Part shown: positions 42,659 to 50,498 of the stretch, piece after piece | How the letters are laid out: each line of letters opens with the position of its first letter | Position numbering within the stretch: position 1 is the first letter of the stretch | DNA from: JAVBLP01 sp031553505 | GTDB taxonomy: Bacteria > Elusimicrobiota > Endomicrobiia > Endomicrobiales > Endomicrobiaceae | DNA: 51,737 nucleotides | Direction of reading: 5' to 3' | Assembly (NCBI GenBank): GCA_031553505.1 | Contig: JAVBLP010000024.1 | Coordinates: 1 to 51,737 of the forward strand | Translations under genes and position numbers: made by a program | The notes under the pieces: generated by a model | Told to the model about the DNA's origin: nothing | Seen by the model: only the letters and a program-made list of their open reading frames with translations | Databases searched by the model: none

Positions 42659-44463
42659 AAAAAAGGAAAGTTCTTCTGCTGGAACCCGATTATAACAATA
42701 AATATCCTCCTATGGGACTAATGAAATTAGCCACATATTATCGTATGAAGGGTGATGATGTTCGTTTTTTTAAGGGTGATTTAAAAGACTTTATAGTTTC
42801 TTTGCTTGCCGAAGAATATATTTCTAAAGTTAATAATGTATATGTACACAAGTATTATAATAACATAAAAGAATATATTAAAACTGGAAGAATCGATTTC
42901 TTGCAATCTATTTGTTTTTTGAATAACTTGGAAAGAGAAATTATTCAAAAATATAGAAATAGATATAAACATGCAGACTATCCACAGTTTGATGTTGTAT
43001 GTATAACAACTCTTTTTACTTTTTATTATAAAAAAATTATTGAAACAATAAATTTTTCAAAAAAAATATGTGATATTAAGAATATCAAAGTTGGTGGAAT
43101 AGCAGCAAGTATTTTGTCCAATTACATACATAAAGAAACTGGTATTAAGCCATATAAAGGACTATTGAATAAAAAAGAGGCTTTAGATGATGGTGATGAA
43201 ACTATAATTGATGAATTGCCGTTAGATTACTCAATTCTTGAAGAAATTAAATACAAATATCCTGCAGATAATGCATATTTTGCATATATGACGAGGGGTT
43301 GCCCAAATAAATGTTCTTTTTGTGTTGTACCAAAGCTTGAGCCTAGATATTGTAATTATATCGATTTAAAGAAGCAAATTAAGTATGTTGATAGTAGGTT
43401 TGGACAAAAAAAAGATTTGCTTTTGATGGATAATAATGTTTTAGCATCTAAGAGCTTTAATAAAATTATTGATGAGATAAAAGAATGTGGTTTTGGAAAA
43501 AACAATTTCTTTACACAGTCAAATTTATATGATATTGCTTTTAAGAACATAAAAAAACAATGGAATGTTAGAGTCTATAAACAACAGCTGATTAATATTT
43601 ATGATGAAATTTCTGATAAGTTGAATGAATCACAACAAGCAGAATTTTACACTCAAAGAGATAATTTAGGATTACTATATCCGAATACAATTACTTCAAA
43701 AGCAATGATTGAATTTGATGAAACTGTAAGATCATTATATGATAAATATTTTTATTCTAAATCAAAAAAAATAAGATGTGTTGATTTCAATCAGGGGGTT
43801 GATGCGCGTTTAATTACTGAAGAAAAAATGAAAAAACTTTCTGAAATAAATATTCGCCCTTTAAGAATTGCTTTTGACCATTATTCAATGAAGGGTGTTT
43901 ATACAAAAGCTGTAGAATTGGCTGCTAAACATGGAATTAAAAATCTATCAAATTATTTACTTTATAATTTTCAAGATAAACCGGAAGAACTATGGTATAG
44001 AATGAAATTAAATGTTGATTTATGTGAAGAGTTAAGTATTTCAATTTACTCATTTCCTATGAAATATCATCCAATAGATGACCCATTGTATTTTAATAAT
44101 CGTAATTATGTAGGAAAATATTGGAATAGAAAGTTTATTCGTGCCATTCAAGCAGTCCTCAATGCTACAAAAGGGAAAATAGGTAGAGGTAAATCATTTT
44201 TTGAAGAAGCTTTTGGGTGTAATATAGATGAATTTAGAAAAATTTTATGGATGCCAGAAGCATTTATAATACATAGGTTTAAATATAAAGATAATCTTAC
44301 GAAAGATTGGTGGAAAAGGTTTTCTTGTTTATCTGATAATGAAATGGAAGAATTAAAGAGTATTGTAAAAAAGAATCAATTTTTAGATAGTGTGGTGGAT
44401 GTGGCTGATAAAAAAGTACAGGCAGTTTTACAGTACTATATGATAAAACGAGATAAGGTTTAA
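42655..44463 (+). CDS. Radical SAM enzyme with B12-binding-like N-domain
   Basis: This 602-residue protein has an N-terminal segment LLLEPDYNNKYPPMGLMKLA, which resembles the B12-binding domain, but no DxHxxG cobalamin ligand is visible. The radical SAM cluster motif is CPNKCSFC (Cys216, Cys220, Cys223). FNQGVDARLITEEKM and IRPLRIAFDH later in the barrel are typical of the fold. The C-terminal 200 residues (FPMKYHPIDDPLYF and on) belong to no family I can name. Its ATG lies inside the GHKL gene stop (ATGA), so it is part of the same system. It could make a modified nucleotide or modify nucleic acid or protein; the substrate is unknown. Confidence 0.78.
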   Translation: MKKRKVLLLEPDYNNKYPPMGLMKLATYYRMKGDDVRFFKGDLKDFIVSLLAEEYISKVNNVYVHKYYNNIKEYIKTGRIDFLQSICFLNNLEREIIQKYRNRYKHADYPQFDVVCITTLFTFYYKKIIETINFSKKICDIKNIKVGGIAASILSNYIHKETGIKPYKGLLNKKEALDDGDETIIDELPLDYSILEEIKYKYPADNAYFAYMTRGCPNKCSFCVVPKLEPRYCNYIDLKKQIKYVDSRFGQKKDLLLMDNNVLASKSFNKIIDEIKECGFGKNNFFTQSNLYDIAFKNIKKQWNVRVYKQQLINIYDEISDKLNESQQAEFYTQRDNLGLLYPNTITSKAMIEFDETVRSLYDKYFYSKSKKIRCVDFNQGVDARLITEEKMKKLSEINIRPLRIAFDHYSMKGVYTKAVELAAKHGIKNLSNYLLYNFQDKPEELWYRMKLNVDLCEELSISIYSFPMKYHPIDDPLYFNNRNYVGKYWNRKFIRAIQAVLNATKGKIGRGKSFFEEAFGCNIDEFRKILWMPEAFIIHRFKYKDNLTKDWWKRFSCLSDNEMEELKSIVKKNQFLDSVVDVADKKVQAVLQYYMIKRDKV

Positions 44464-44519
44464 TATGTACAGTTTATAAAGCTATCGAAAGTTAATTAAA
44501 AAAATAATTAACTACTATT

Positions 44520-44528
44520 TGATATAAT
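44520..44528 (+). promoter_or_regulatory. Extended -10 promoter for the structured RNA
   Basis: TGATATAAT is an extended -10 (TG-n-TATAAT). No good -35 is visible, as is common for this type. Confidence 0.5.
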
Positions 44529-44534
44529 GATTAG

Positions 44535-44777
44535 CAGAAATTGATTTAGGAGAAATCAGCTAAATGAAGTGCTGAAATGCGCTTAAATAAAAACTTAATA
44601 GACACATTTTTTGGCGGAAGGTTAATGACCTTCTCCTGTTTGTAGTAATACAAACATTGTTCGAACCCAAAGAAGTGTCGTCATTACAGGGAGTAGTATG
44701 CTGTTTTCGAACAGTATACGAAACCGATGACGACCTCTTTATAGGATTCGAACAATATATTGAGGTCGTCTTTTTTT
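44535..44777 (+). ncRNA. Unrecognised structured RNA / transcription attenuator leader
   Basis: Hairpins in order: TGATTT/AAATCA (44542-44558); GAAGGT/ACCTTC (44617-44633); GTTTGTA-GTAA-TACAAAC with a GNRA loop (44638-44655); a stem GTCGTCAT/ATGACGAC (44677-44684 with 44727-44734) enclosing a 10-bp TTCG-capped hairpin (44696-44719). A terminator follows, GACGACCTC/GAGGTCGTC (44729-44737 with 44762-44770) and seven T. The segment 44729-44734 belongs to both the enclosing stem and the terminator, so the two structures exclude each other, as in attenuators and riboswitches. No known RNA family is recognised. It could be a small RNA or the leader of the lipoprotein gene. Confidence 0.6.
44729..44777 (+). 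terminator. Terminator of the structured RNA
   Basis: Perfect 9-bp stem 44729-44737 with 44762-44770, loop of 24 nt, then seven T. Confidence 0.75.
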
Positions 44778-44821
44778 ATACCTCCGTCAAAAGATAAACA
44801 AAATAATAACGGAGGCATAAA

Positions 44822-45811
44822 ATGAGAAAGGTTTTAATATTTACAATAAGTCTATTTGTTTTATGTGGAATTTTTACATCTTGTTCAAAAGAAAATAAAA
44901 ACAAAGTAACAGGTAGCGTAACTCCGCCAGTAGTTCAACCTAATGACCCAACCATTGAAGAAATAATTAATTCAACGGGAACTTTTAATTCAACTTTATA
45001 TGAAATAGATCAGATAATGATTGCTGATAACTTAATTACTTCTGACGTAGCCAGTATTACGGTTATTCCTGATGAATATCTCTATTTCTTATCTTTTCGT
45101 ATTAAAGATAAGAATAGTGATAGCTATGCTTGGCGATATGTAACTGGCGCAGAATGGGATATTAAAGGCTCTACAATAGTAGTAAAAGGGCTTAATGGAC
45201 TTGTTATATGGCCGAATGTGTTTTATAGTGATGAGCCACAAACCTGTCAAATAAGCATATCTTTTAAAGGGCTCACGTATAATAGGGGACTGACATTTAA
45301 AACTACTTGGACAAGACCTTTAGCTTGGGAAGAACAATTTGCTGTTGATTATACTAATGATAATTTAAATAACTACACTATTACAATAGAGTCTAAAATA
45401 TCAGATAGCATTGATTATAAAACCTGTAGTCTTTCGGGAGCAGGAAATTTTATTGAGATTTATGATCTTCAAAATCTAAACAATTGGGATATTTATATAG
45501 ACGGGCATTTAAAAACTGAATTATTTACAATAACTGTTAATGATCAAGATTTTAGTAATACATTTCATTATGTACGTCTTCAACAACCACATGAAGGTAT
45601 CCAAGGATTTAAAACTAAAAATGGCAAATTATTATATAGATATGATTGGCATTTTTGGAAAGATGCAAGAGATTCTGAATATCCAGGACCATATACTATT
45701 GGATATGTTGCTCAATATAGTGCAAACAATCATAAATGTAATGTTGTCATTTATTTTAGCATTAAAAGTACTAATAGATTTATAACAAAATCTTTTAAAT
45801 GTTGTGAATAG
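44822..45811 (+). CDS. Hypothetical lipoprotein
   Basis: This 329-residue protein has a signal peptide with Cys21 (FTSCSKENK), so it is probably a lipoprotein. A Pro-rich linker (VTPPVVQPNDP) leads to a beta-rich, aromatic-rich body with no recognised family. GGAGG lies 7 nt before the ATG. It follows the structured RNA, whose terminator ends 45 nt before the start codon, so its expression may depend on read-through there. Surface or periplasmic role only inferred. Confidence 0.6.
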   Translation: MRKVLIFTISLFVLCGIFTSCSKENKNKVTGSVTPPVVQPNDPTIEEIINSTGTFNSTLYEIDQIMIADNLITSDVASITVIPDEYLYFLSFRIKDKNSDSYAWRYVTGAEWDIKGSTIVVKGLNGLVIWPNVFYSDEPQTCQISISFKGLTYNRGLTFKTTWTRPLAWEEQFAVDYTNDNLNNYTITIESKISDSIDYKTCSLSGAGNFIEIYDLQNLNNWDIYIDGHLKTELFTITVNDQDFSNTFHYVRLQQPHEGIQGFKTKNGKLLYRYDWHFWKDARDSEYPGPYTIGYVAQYSANNHKCNVVIYFSIKSTNRFITKSFKCCE

Positions 45812-45899
45812 TAAAAAACAGGACAGTTTCAGGATTAACCCTGAATTGGCAAAGCTAAATAAAGAAAATAGGAATACTACTAAAAAAGGAGCGCATACA

Positions 45900-46502
45900 A
45901 TGAACAAATACCCACAAGAAGACAGATTTAAAGAATTAATGAAAGACGCAGAAAGTGGAGACGGAAAAGCAATGTTGGAGCTTGCAAACTATTATTATAC
46001 TACAGGGGATCCTTATGAAGCAGCAAATTGGCTTATTAGAGCAAATAAAGAAGGTAGAATGCTTATAAGCTATGATAGTCCACTTTATGCACAAGTGAGC
46101 GAGATAATTTTTGCAGCTGCAAAAGCTGGACATTCTTCTGCTCAAAGTGCAGTAGGTGCACAATTTGAGAAAGAAGGAAATTTTGAAGAAGGATTTGAAT
46201 GGCGTCGCAAAGCAGCAGAACAAGGTCTTGCAGAAGCCCAATTTAGTTTAGGTATGTATTATGACGAAGGAATAGTTGTTATACAAAACAAAGAACAGGC
46301 AATCAAATGGTATGAAAAAGCAGCAAATCAAGGGTTTGCACCTGCGCAAAATAATTTAGCAATAATGTATGAAAATGGGGAAGGAGTAACTCAAAATTAC
46401 CAGAAAGCACTTGAACTATATCGTAAAGCAGCAGAACAAGGTCTTGTAGAAGCTCAATATAGTTTAGAGCGTATGTATCAAACTGGAAAAGGAATAAAAT
46501 AA
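45900..46502 (+). CDS. Sel1-like (TPR-type) repeat protein
   Basis: This protein of about 200 residues has at least three Sel1 repeats: AQSAVGAQFEKEGNFEEGFE, AQFSLGMYYDEGI and AQNNLAIMYENGEGV, each ending in KAAEQG or KAANQG. Sel1 repeats form helical scaffolds for protein contact. No signal peptide from the chosen start, so it is cytosolic. AAGGAG lies 8 nt before ATG 45900; the longer frame from 45804 overlaps the lipoprotein gene and lacks a ribosome site. Confidence 0.78.
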   Translation: MNKYPQEDRFKELMKDAESGDGKAMLELANYYYTTGDPYEAANWLIRANKEGRMLISYDSPLYAQVSEIIFAAAKAGHSSAQSAVGAQFEKEGNFEEGFEWRRKAAEQGLAEAQFSLGMYYDEGIVVIQNKEQAIKWYEKAANQGFAPAQNNLAIMYENGEGVTQNYQKALELYRKAAEQGLVEAQYSLERMYQTGKGIK

Positions 46503-46858
46503 AACATATAAGATATTTGAAAATAGTTAAAAATAAAAACAAGCCCGTTTGATTGTGTGAGTGTCGGAACATTTATTATTAAAAGCAATCTTTAAAGCAA
46601 TTACAATCATGTATTTATAGAACTTTATTTATAACAATCAAATGGGAACGCTCCGTAAAGATGTATGTATATGATAAATATATACAGGAACAGTAAAGAT
46701 AAAATGATTGATAAAATTTGATGTAAGGATAAAGCAATAGGAAGAAAAGAAGATGGGAGAACAATGTTGTTATGTAGGTAGGGGTGGCGATACCTTTGGA
46801 AGTAGTTCGTGGTAACAATATGGTAGGAATTTTGTAATTTAAAAGAATTTATTCTTGT
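46503..46858. other. Gene-free AT-rich spacer
   Basis: No gene, clear hairpin or repeat is seen in these 356 bases. They lie between convergent genes. Confidence 0.5.
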
Positions 46859-47236
46859 TTATTGTACTGATTTATCTTCAATAAAGCTGTTAATTTGATA
46901 GGCGGTTTCTTCATATGCCAGCCATGCATAAAAAGTATAAATCGGAAGACCATACCTGTTTTCCAAAGGCAACCCCATATTAGCTTCTAAAGCAATTACG
47001 AGTTCAGAAATATCATCAATAAATCGTGTAAAAAACTTAAGACAATCTGAATTGTATATAAGTTTATTTACTGTTCTGGATATGCAGCCGTGATTAATGT
47101 CTGCAAGTCTTGTTTTTAACCTTTCAATAAAACTGCCATTGTAATTTTTGATATCTTCTAAAATGTCCTTTAAAACAAATTTTTCTAAATCTGTATTGCT
47201 AAATTGTTTTTTTAACATCTGTTTTGTAATCTTCAT
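46859..47236 (-). CDS. Unrecognised 125-residue protein
   Basis: The protein begins MKITKQMLKKQFSNTDLEKF and ends with WLAYEETAYQINSFIED. It is mostly helical with no membrane segment. It faintly recalls a small phage- and plasmid-borne family (DUF7222-type, FVLxDILED...AYEETAYxI), but I am not sure of the match. GGAGTGC lies before its ATG. It is alone on its strand, flanked by long gene-free DNA. Confidence 0.55.
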   Translation of the reverse strand: MKITKQMLKKQFSNTDLEKFVLKDILEDIKNYNGSFIERLKTRLADINHGCISRTVNKLIYNSDCLKFFTRFIDDISELVIALEANMGLPLENRYGLPIYTFYAWLAYEETAYQINSFIEDKSVQ

Positions 47237-48021
47237 TTTTGCACTCCTTTGAATTTTTGGTAATCAATGATACTTTATGGATTGAAATGAGGTTGGTTAG
47301 ATTAGATTTTTTAATGTTAAAAACTTCTTTGGGACTTCCATATCACTTTCAATGAAATTCTAATAAAAATAGCCTTTCTTTAAGTCTTTTAGAATTAAGC
47401 AGATTATATTCTTTTGTTATTTATGAAAAGGTATATATGTGGTGAATGTATATAAAAAGGGAAGATGTTTTATATATACGAGATAAGATATACTGAATCT
47501 AAAATAACTTATTGATTTTTAAACGACTTTAATCATGAGAAGATAAGAGTTGTATTATTGAAAGGGTATAGGGCATGAAACATAATCTCTATATCTATAT
47601 GGCTATAATACTACCATAGGTATCAGGTGTTGTTATGTGATATAAATGCCTTATATAAAGAAGATAATAATAGATAACAAGGAATATAATTAATACTATT
47701 ATATTACCTTAATAATTCAGTTACCACTTATTAATAGTTCATATAGGCTTGCACTACTCACATCCTAATTGTATTTCACTATATTAACATAGTTAGAATA
47801 CAAATAGGGAGAGTTGCAAGAAGCAGTTATATATAGAAACATCATTTTTAAAACTGCTAATGATTTGGGATTATGGCAAATTTACTCTGAATTTCAGGTA
47901 AGTAATTAAGACGGAAAATACCTTTGATTTCTCCATTAAGTGTTAGAATGAAATTAGACTGCCGACCCCATACGAAACAAGCTAATATACATAGTAATAT
48001 TGTATAGTATTTCTCAAAATG

Positions 48022-48048
48022 CATTCAAAAATCAATTAATTTTTAAAT
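48022..48048 (+). repeat. Near-copy of the sequence flanking tRNA-His
   Basis: Matches 30389-30415 at 25 of 27 positions (CATTCAAAAATCAAT, then TTTTTAAAT). Confidence 0.55.
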
Positions 48049-48330
48049 AAAAGTAATTCCTCTGATTAAACCTTCACATGCTATAATGCACATAAACTAG
48101 TTTTTACCAATTCTAAAGCTTATATTGTATATACAAGTGCTAAATTGTTTATACCAATATAGATTTGAAATACAAATTCTGTTTCGTGAATGAAAAAATT
48201 GCGATAAAGCAGAGAAAGAAACTTATCAAAAATATAAAGTAAAGAATTTTAGAAAGATAAAAATAGTATTTTAATTAGCCTTAAGCAGTTTATAGTTAAA
48301 TGATTTTAAATACCATATAGTGAAAAAATT

Positions 48331-48365
48331 AAAAAACGACTCTTGAATAATCAGAGTTGTTTTTT
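48331..48365. terminator. Bidirectional terminator beyond the sensor kinase
   Basis: Arms 48331-48343 and 48353-48365 pair over 13 bp with one G-U. A runs on the left supply the U tract for the leftward kinase transcript. Confidence 0.7.
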
Positions 48366-48417
48366 AATTTGCAGACAGATATTATGTGCATCTTTTTTAC
48401 AGGTCAAAATATCTCTG

Positions 48418-50229
48418 TCAGAGATATTTTTTGATGACATTTAATACGATATTAATACCAAGAGGTTTGGCTATATGGTCGTTCATTCCGTTTTGTATTG
48501 ATTTTTCAATATCTTCTTTATAAGCGTTGGCTGTCATCGCAACTATAGGTATATTTTTTGCTTTTTCATTATCCAAAGCTCGTATTTTTTGGGTTGCTTG
48601 ATATCCATCCATTTCGGGCATTTGTATGTCCATAAAAATTATATCGTATTTGTCAGGATTGCTGCTAACTATCTCAACGGCTTCTTTTCCATTTACGGCT
48701 GAGTCTATTTCGATTTGCGTTGACTCCAGAAAAGCCTTAACTATTTCACGGTTTATTTCAACGTCATCAACAAGAAGCATCCTTTTACCTTTGAAGGAAG
48801 GCATACTTGAAACGTCGGAAGATATTTGTGGCATATTTTTTGCTTTTGTTAATTGTACCGTAAAAGAAATGTCAGTGCCTTTTTGTGCGTTTGAGGATAT
48901 CCATATATCGCCATTCATCATTTCAACTATGCGTTTTGAAATTGCAAGACCTAGCCCTGTTCCTCCAAATTTTCTGGATATGCTGTTGTCTCCTTGCTGG
49001 AAAGAATGAAAAAGATGTTCTTTTTGCTCTTCACTTATGCCTATTCCTGTATCGGATATTGTTGTTTGTATAGTACAAATGTCATTTTCTTCATTGAGAA
49101 GGACCGCGTTCAGTTTGATTAATCCGTTTTCAGGCGTAAATTTCACGGCGTTTGACATAAGATTTGTTATTACTTGTTTTATGCGCTGGTCATCACCTAT
49201 AAGTTTTGATGGAATGCTGCTGCCTACATTGATTGTCAACTGTTGATGTTTTTCGTTTGCGCGGAAAAATATTATGTTTACTGCCTGCTCTGCCATTTTT
49301 TTAAAATCAAACTCTACCGGTGAAAGAGAAAATTTATTTGCCTCAATTTTAGACATATCAAGTATATCGTTAATTATTCCTAAAAGATGGGAAGAAGCGT
49401 CATCTATTTTTTCCAGGCAGTAATCTTTTTTAATTATATCGTCTGAATCTTTTGCGATCGTAGTCATCCCAATAATCGCGTTAATAGGAGTTCTTATCTC
49501 ATGGCTCATATTTGCAAGAAAATTGCTTTTAGCTATGCTTGCCTGCATTGCCAAATCTGCTTTACGGCGGTGAAGTATTACTCCGATAAAACCTGAAACG
49601 GTTGCAATTATAAGGGTTATCAGCTGCATGGAGTTGATAAACGGCATTTTATTTTTTAAATTTATAAACTGCGCATCACGTATATCTACCCCGGCCACAC
49701 AGTACACTTTTCCATTTTTATCGTACATTGGAGTATATGCGGCCATCAGTCCGTCTATATCGGGCACATATATGCCGGTTGTAGTAATTTCTCCGTCAAA
49801 AGCTTTTCTTGGCGCGTCGTACAAAAGTTCGCCCGGATATATAAAACTGTCCGGACCGTCCATTTCATCTATTCTGTCGGGGCTTATGATATTATCGGCT
49901 ATGTACTGCAAGCTTCCGTCTTCTGTTAAACGCATATAGTACGCGTAAACCAAATCCCATTGCTTACAAAACTTTGCGAGGCGTATTTTTATATTATTGT
50001 AAATCGGTTTGTCTGTATCAGTAATGTCGTGAATATTTTCAAGTTCTTCTGGCGTTGCAATCGTTGACGCGCTGTGCGAAAGAAAAATAAGATTTTGTTT
50101 TGTGGAATTTAAAAGCAGGTTTGTGGTTTCGGTCATTAGGCTGCGGGTGTAAAATAAAAGAAACACTATAGTCAGCACAGATATTGAGAAGAGAAAAAGC
50201 ACCGCATTTTCTTTTAAGAAATGTTTCAT
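48418..50229 (-). CDS. Hybrid sensor histidine kinase / response regulator
   Basis: This 603-residue inner-membrane protein has two membrane segments (about 8-28 and 203-222) bracketing a periplasmic PDC/Cache-like sensor (IRLAKFCKQWDLVYAYYMRL, then YTPMYDKNGKVYCVAGVDI). The kinase core follows, with phospho-accepting His243 in NMSHEIRTP, an N box (NLMSNAVKFTPE), and the glycine boxes DTGIGI and GTGLGLAI. A C-terminal receiver (about 483-600) has the acceptor Asp534 in FMDIQMPEMDG. No Hpt domain is present, so phosphate would pass to a separate protein. It is monocistronic. Codon and base usage return to chromosomal style here. Confidence 0.92.
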   Translation of the reverse strand: MKHFLKENAVLFLFSISVLTIVFLLFYTRSLMTETTNLLLNSTKQNLIFLSHSASTIATPEELENIHDITDTDKPIYNNIKIRLAKFCKQWDLVYAYYMRLTEDGSLQYIADNIISPDRIDEMDGPDSFIYPGELLYDAPRKAFDGEITTTGIYVPDIDGLMAAYTPMYDKNGKVYCVAGVDIRDAQFINLKNKMPFINSMQLITLIIATVSGFIGVILHRRKADLAMQASIAKSNFLANMSHEIRTPINAIIGMTTIAKDSDDIIKKDYCLEKIDDASSHLLGIINDILDMSKIEANKFSLSPVEFDFKKMAEQAVNIIFFRANEKHQQLTINVGSSIPSKLIGDDQRIKQVITNLMSNAVKFTPENGLIKLNAVLLNEENDICTIQTTISDTGIGISEEQKEHLFHSFQQGDNSISRKFGGTGLGLAISKRIVEMMNGDIWISSNAQKGTDISFTVQLTKAKNMPQISSDVSSMPSFKGKRMLLVDDVEINREIVKAFLESTQIEIDSAVNGKEAVEIVSSNPDKYDIIFMDIQMPEMDGYQATQKIRALDNEKAKNIPIVAMTANAYKEDIEKSIQNGMNDHIAKPLGINIVLNVIKKYL

Positions 50230-50498
50230 TTATAATTACCTCAGCGCAGTTATTGAGAGTATTATAATATATTTTTACGGTAAGTTGTAAAATACATGAA
50301 AAAACTCGGGATTTGATTTTTTTTAGAAAAAAATATATATTATCAGAAACGGCAGGTAAAAATCATGTATATTCTAATAGTACTAACGTCCATAAAAAGG
50401 AAACTTTTTAGGGCGTTTTTTCTTTATGTAATATTTTATTATTAAATCAATGCATTTTACAGCGAAGTTAAAAAGATAAAATATTAAAGATAGAAAAA

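Larger units (their letters stand above)
44464..44821. other. Intergenic region with structured RNA
   Basis: No protein gene is seen. The whole stretch from about 44535 to 44777 is dense in perfect hairpins and ends in a terminator. Confidence 0.7.
33720..48050. mobile_element. Large integrated element with recombinase, NurA-HerA locus and AT-rich right end (right border uncertain)
   Basis: The left border is attachment core 2, with the recombinase gene reading outward into it. Composition from here to about 48400 is visibly more AT-rich than the flanking chromosome. No exact third core was found. A degenerate match (GCCGACCCCATA) near 47961 followed by a copy of the tRNA-flank 27-mer (48022-48048) suggests the right end lies near 47960-48050. 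Confidence 0.5.
47237..48417. other. 1.2-kb AT-rich stretch without genes, probable right end of the island
   Basis: No convincing ORF or RNA gene is found on either strand. It holds a degenerate attachment-core match (about 47960-47972), the 27-mer copy at 48022-48048 and the terminator at 48331-48365. It may be eroded island sequence. Confidence 0.5.

Noticed and set aside
44656..44760. tRNA-like gene suggested by three TTCGAAC T-loop-like strings
   Set aside because: No acceptor, D or anticodon arms can be built around any of them.
45632..46241. Minus-strand ORFs opposite the lipoprotein and Sel1 genes
   Set aside because: Cys/Phe-rich shadows of the coding strand with no family features.
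46741..46803. Short ORF beginning MGEQCCYVG in the spacer after the Sel1 gene
   Set aside because: About 20 codons, with no supporting ribosome site or context.
47237..48417. CRISPR array or replication origin in the long gene-free region
   Set aside because: No regularly spaced repeats, no DnaA-box cluster and no cas or rep gene nearby.
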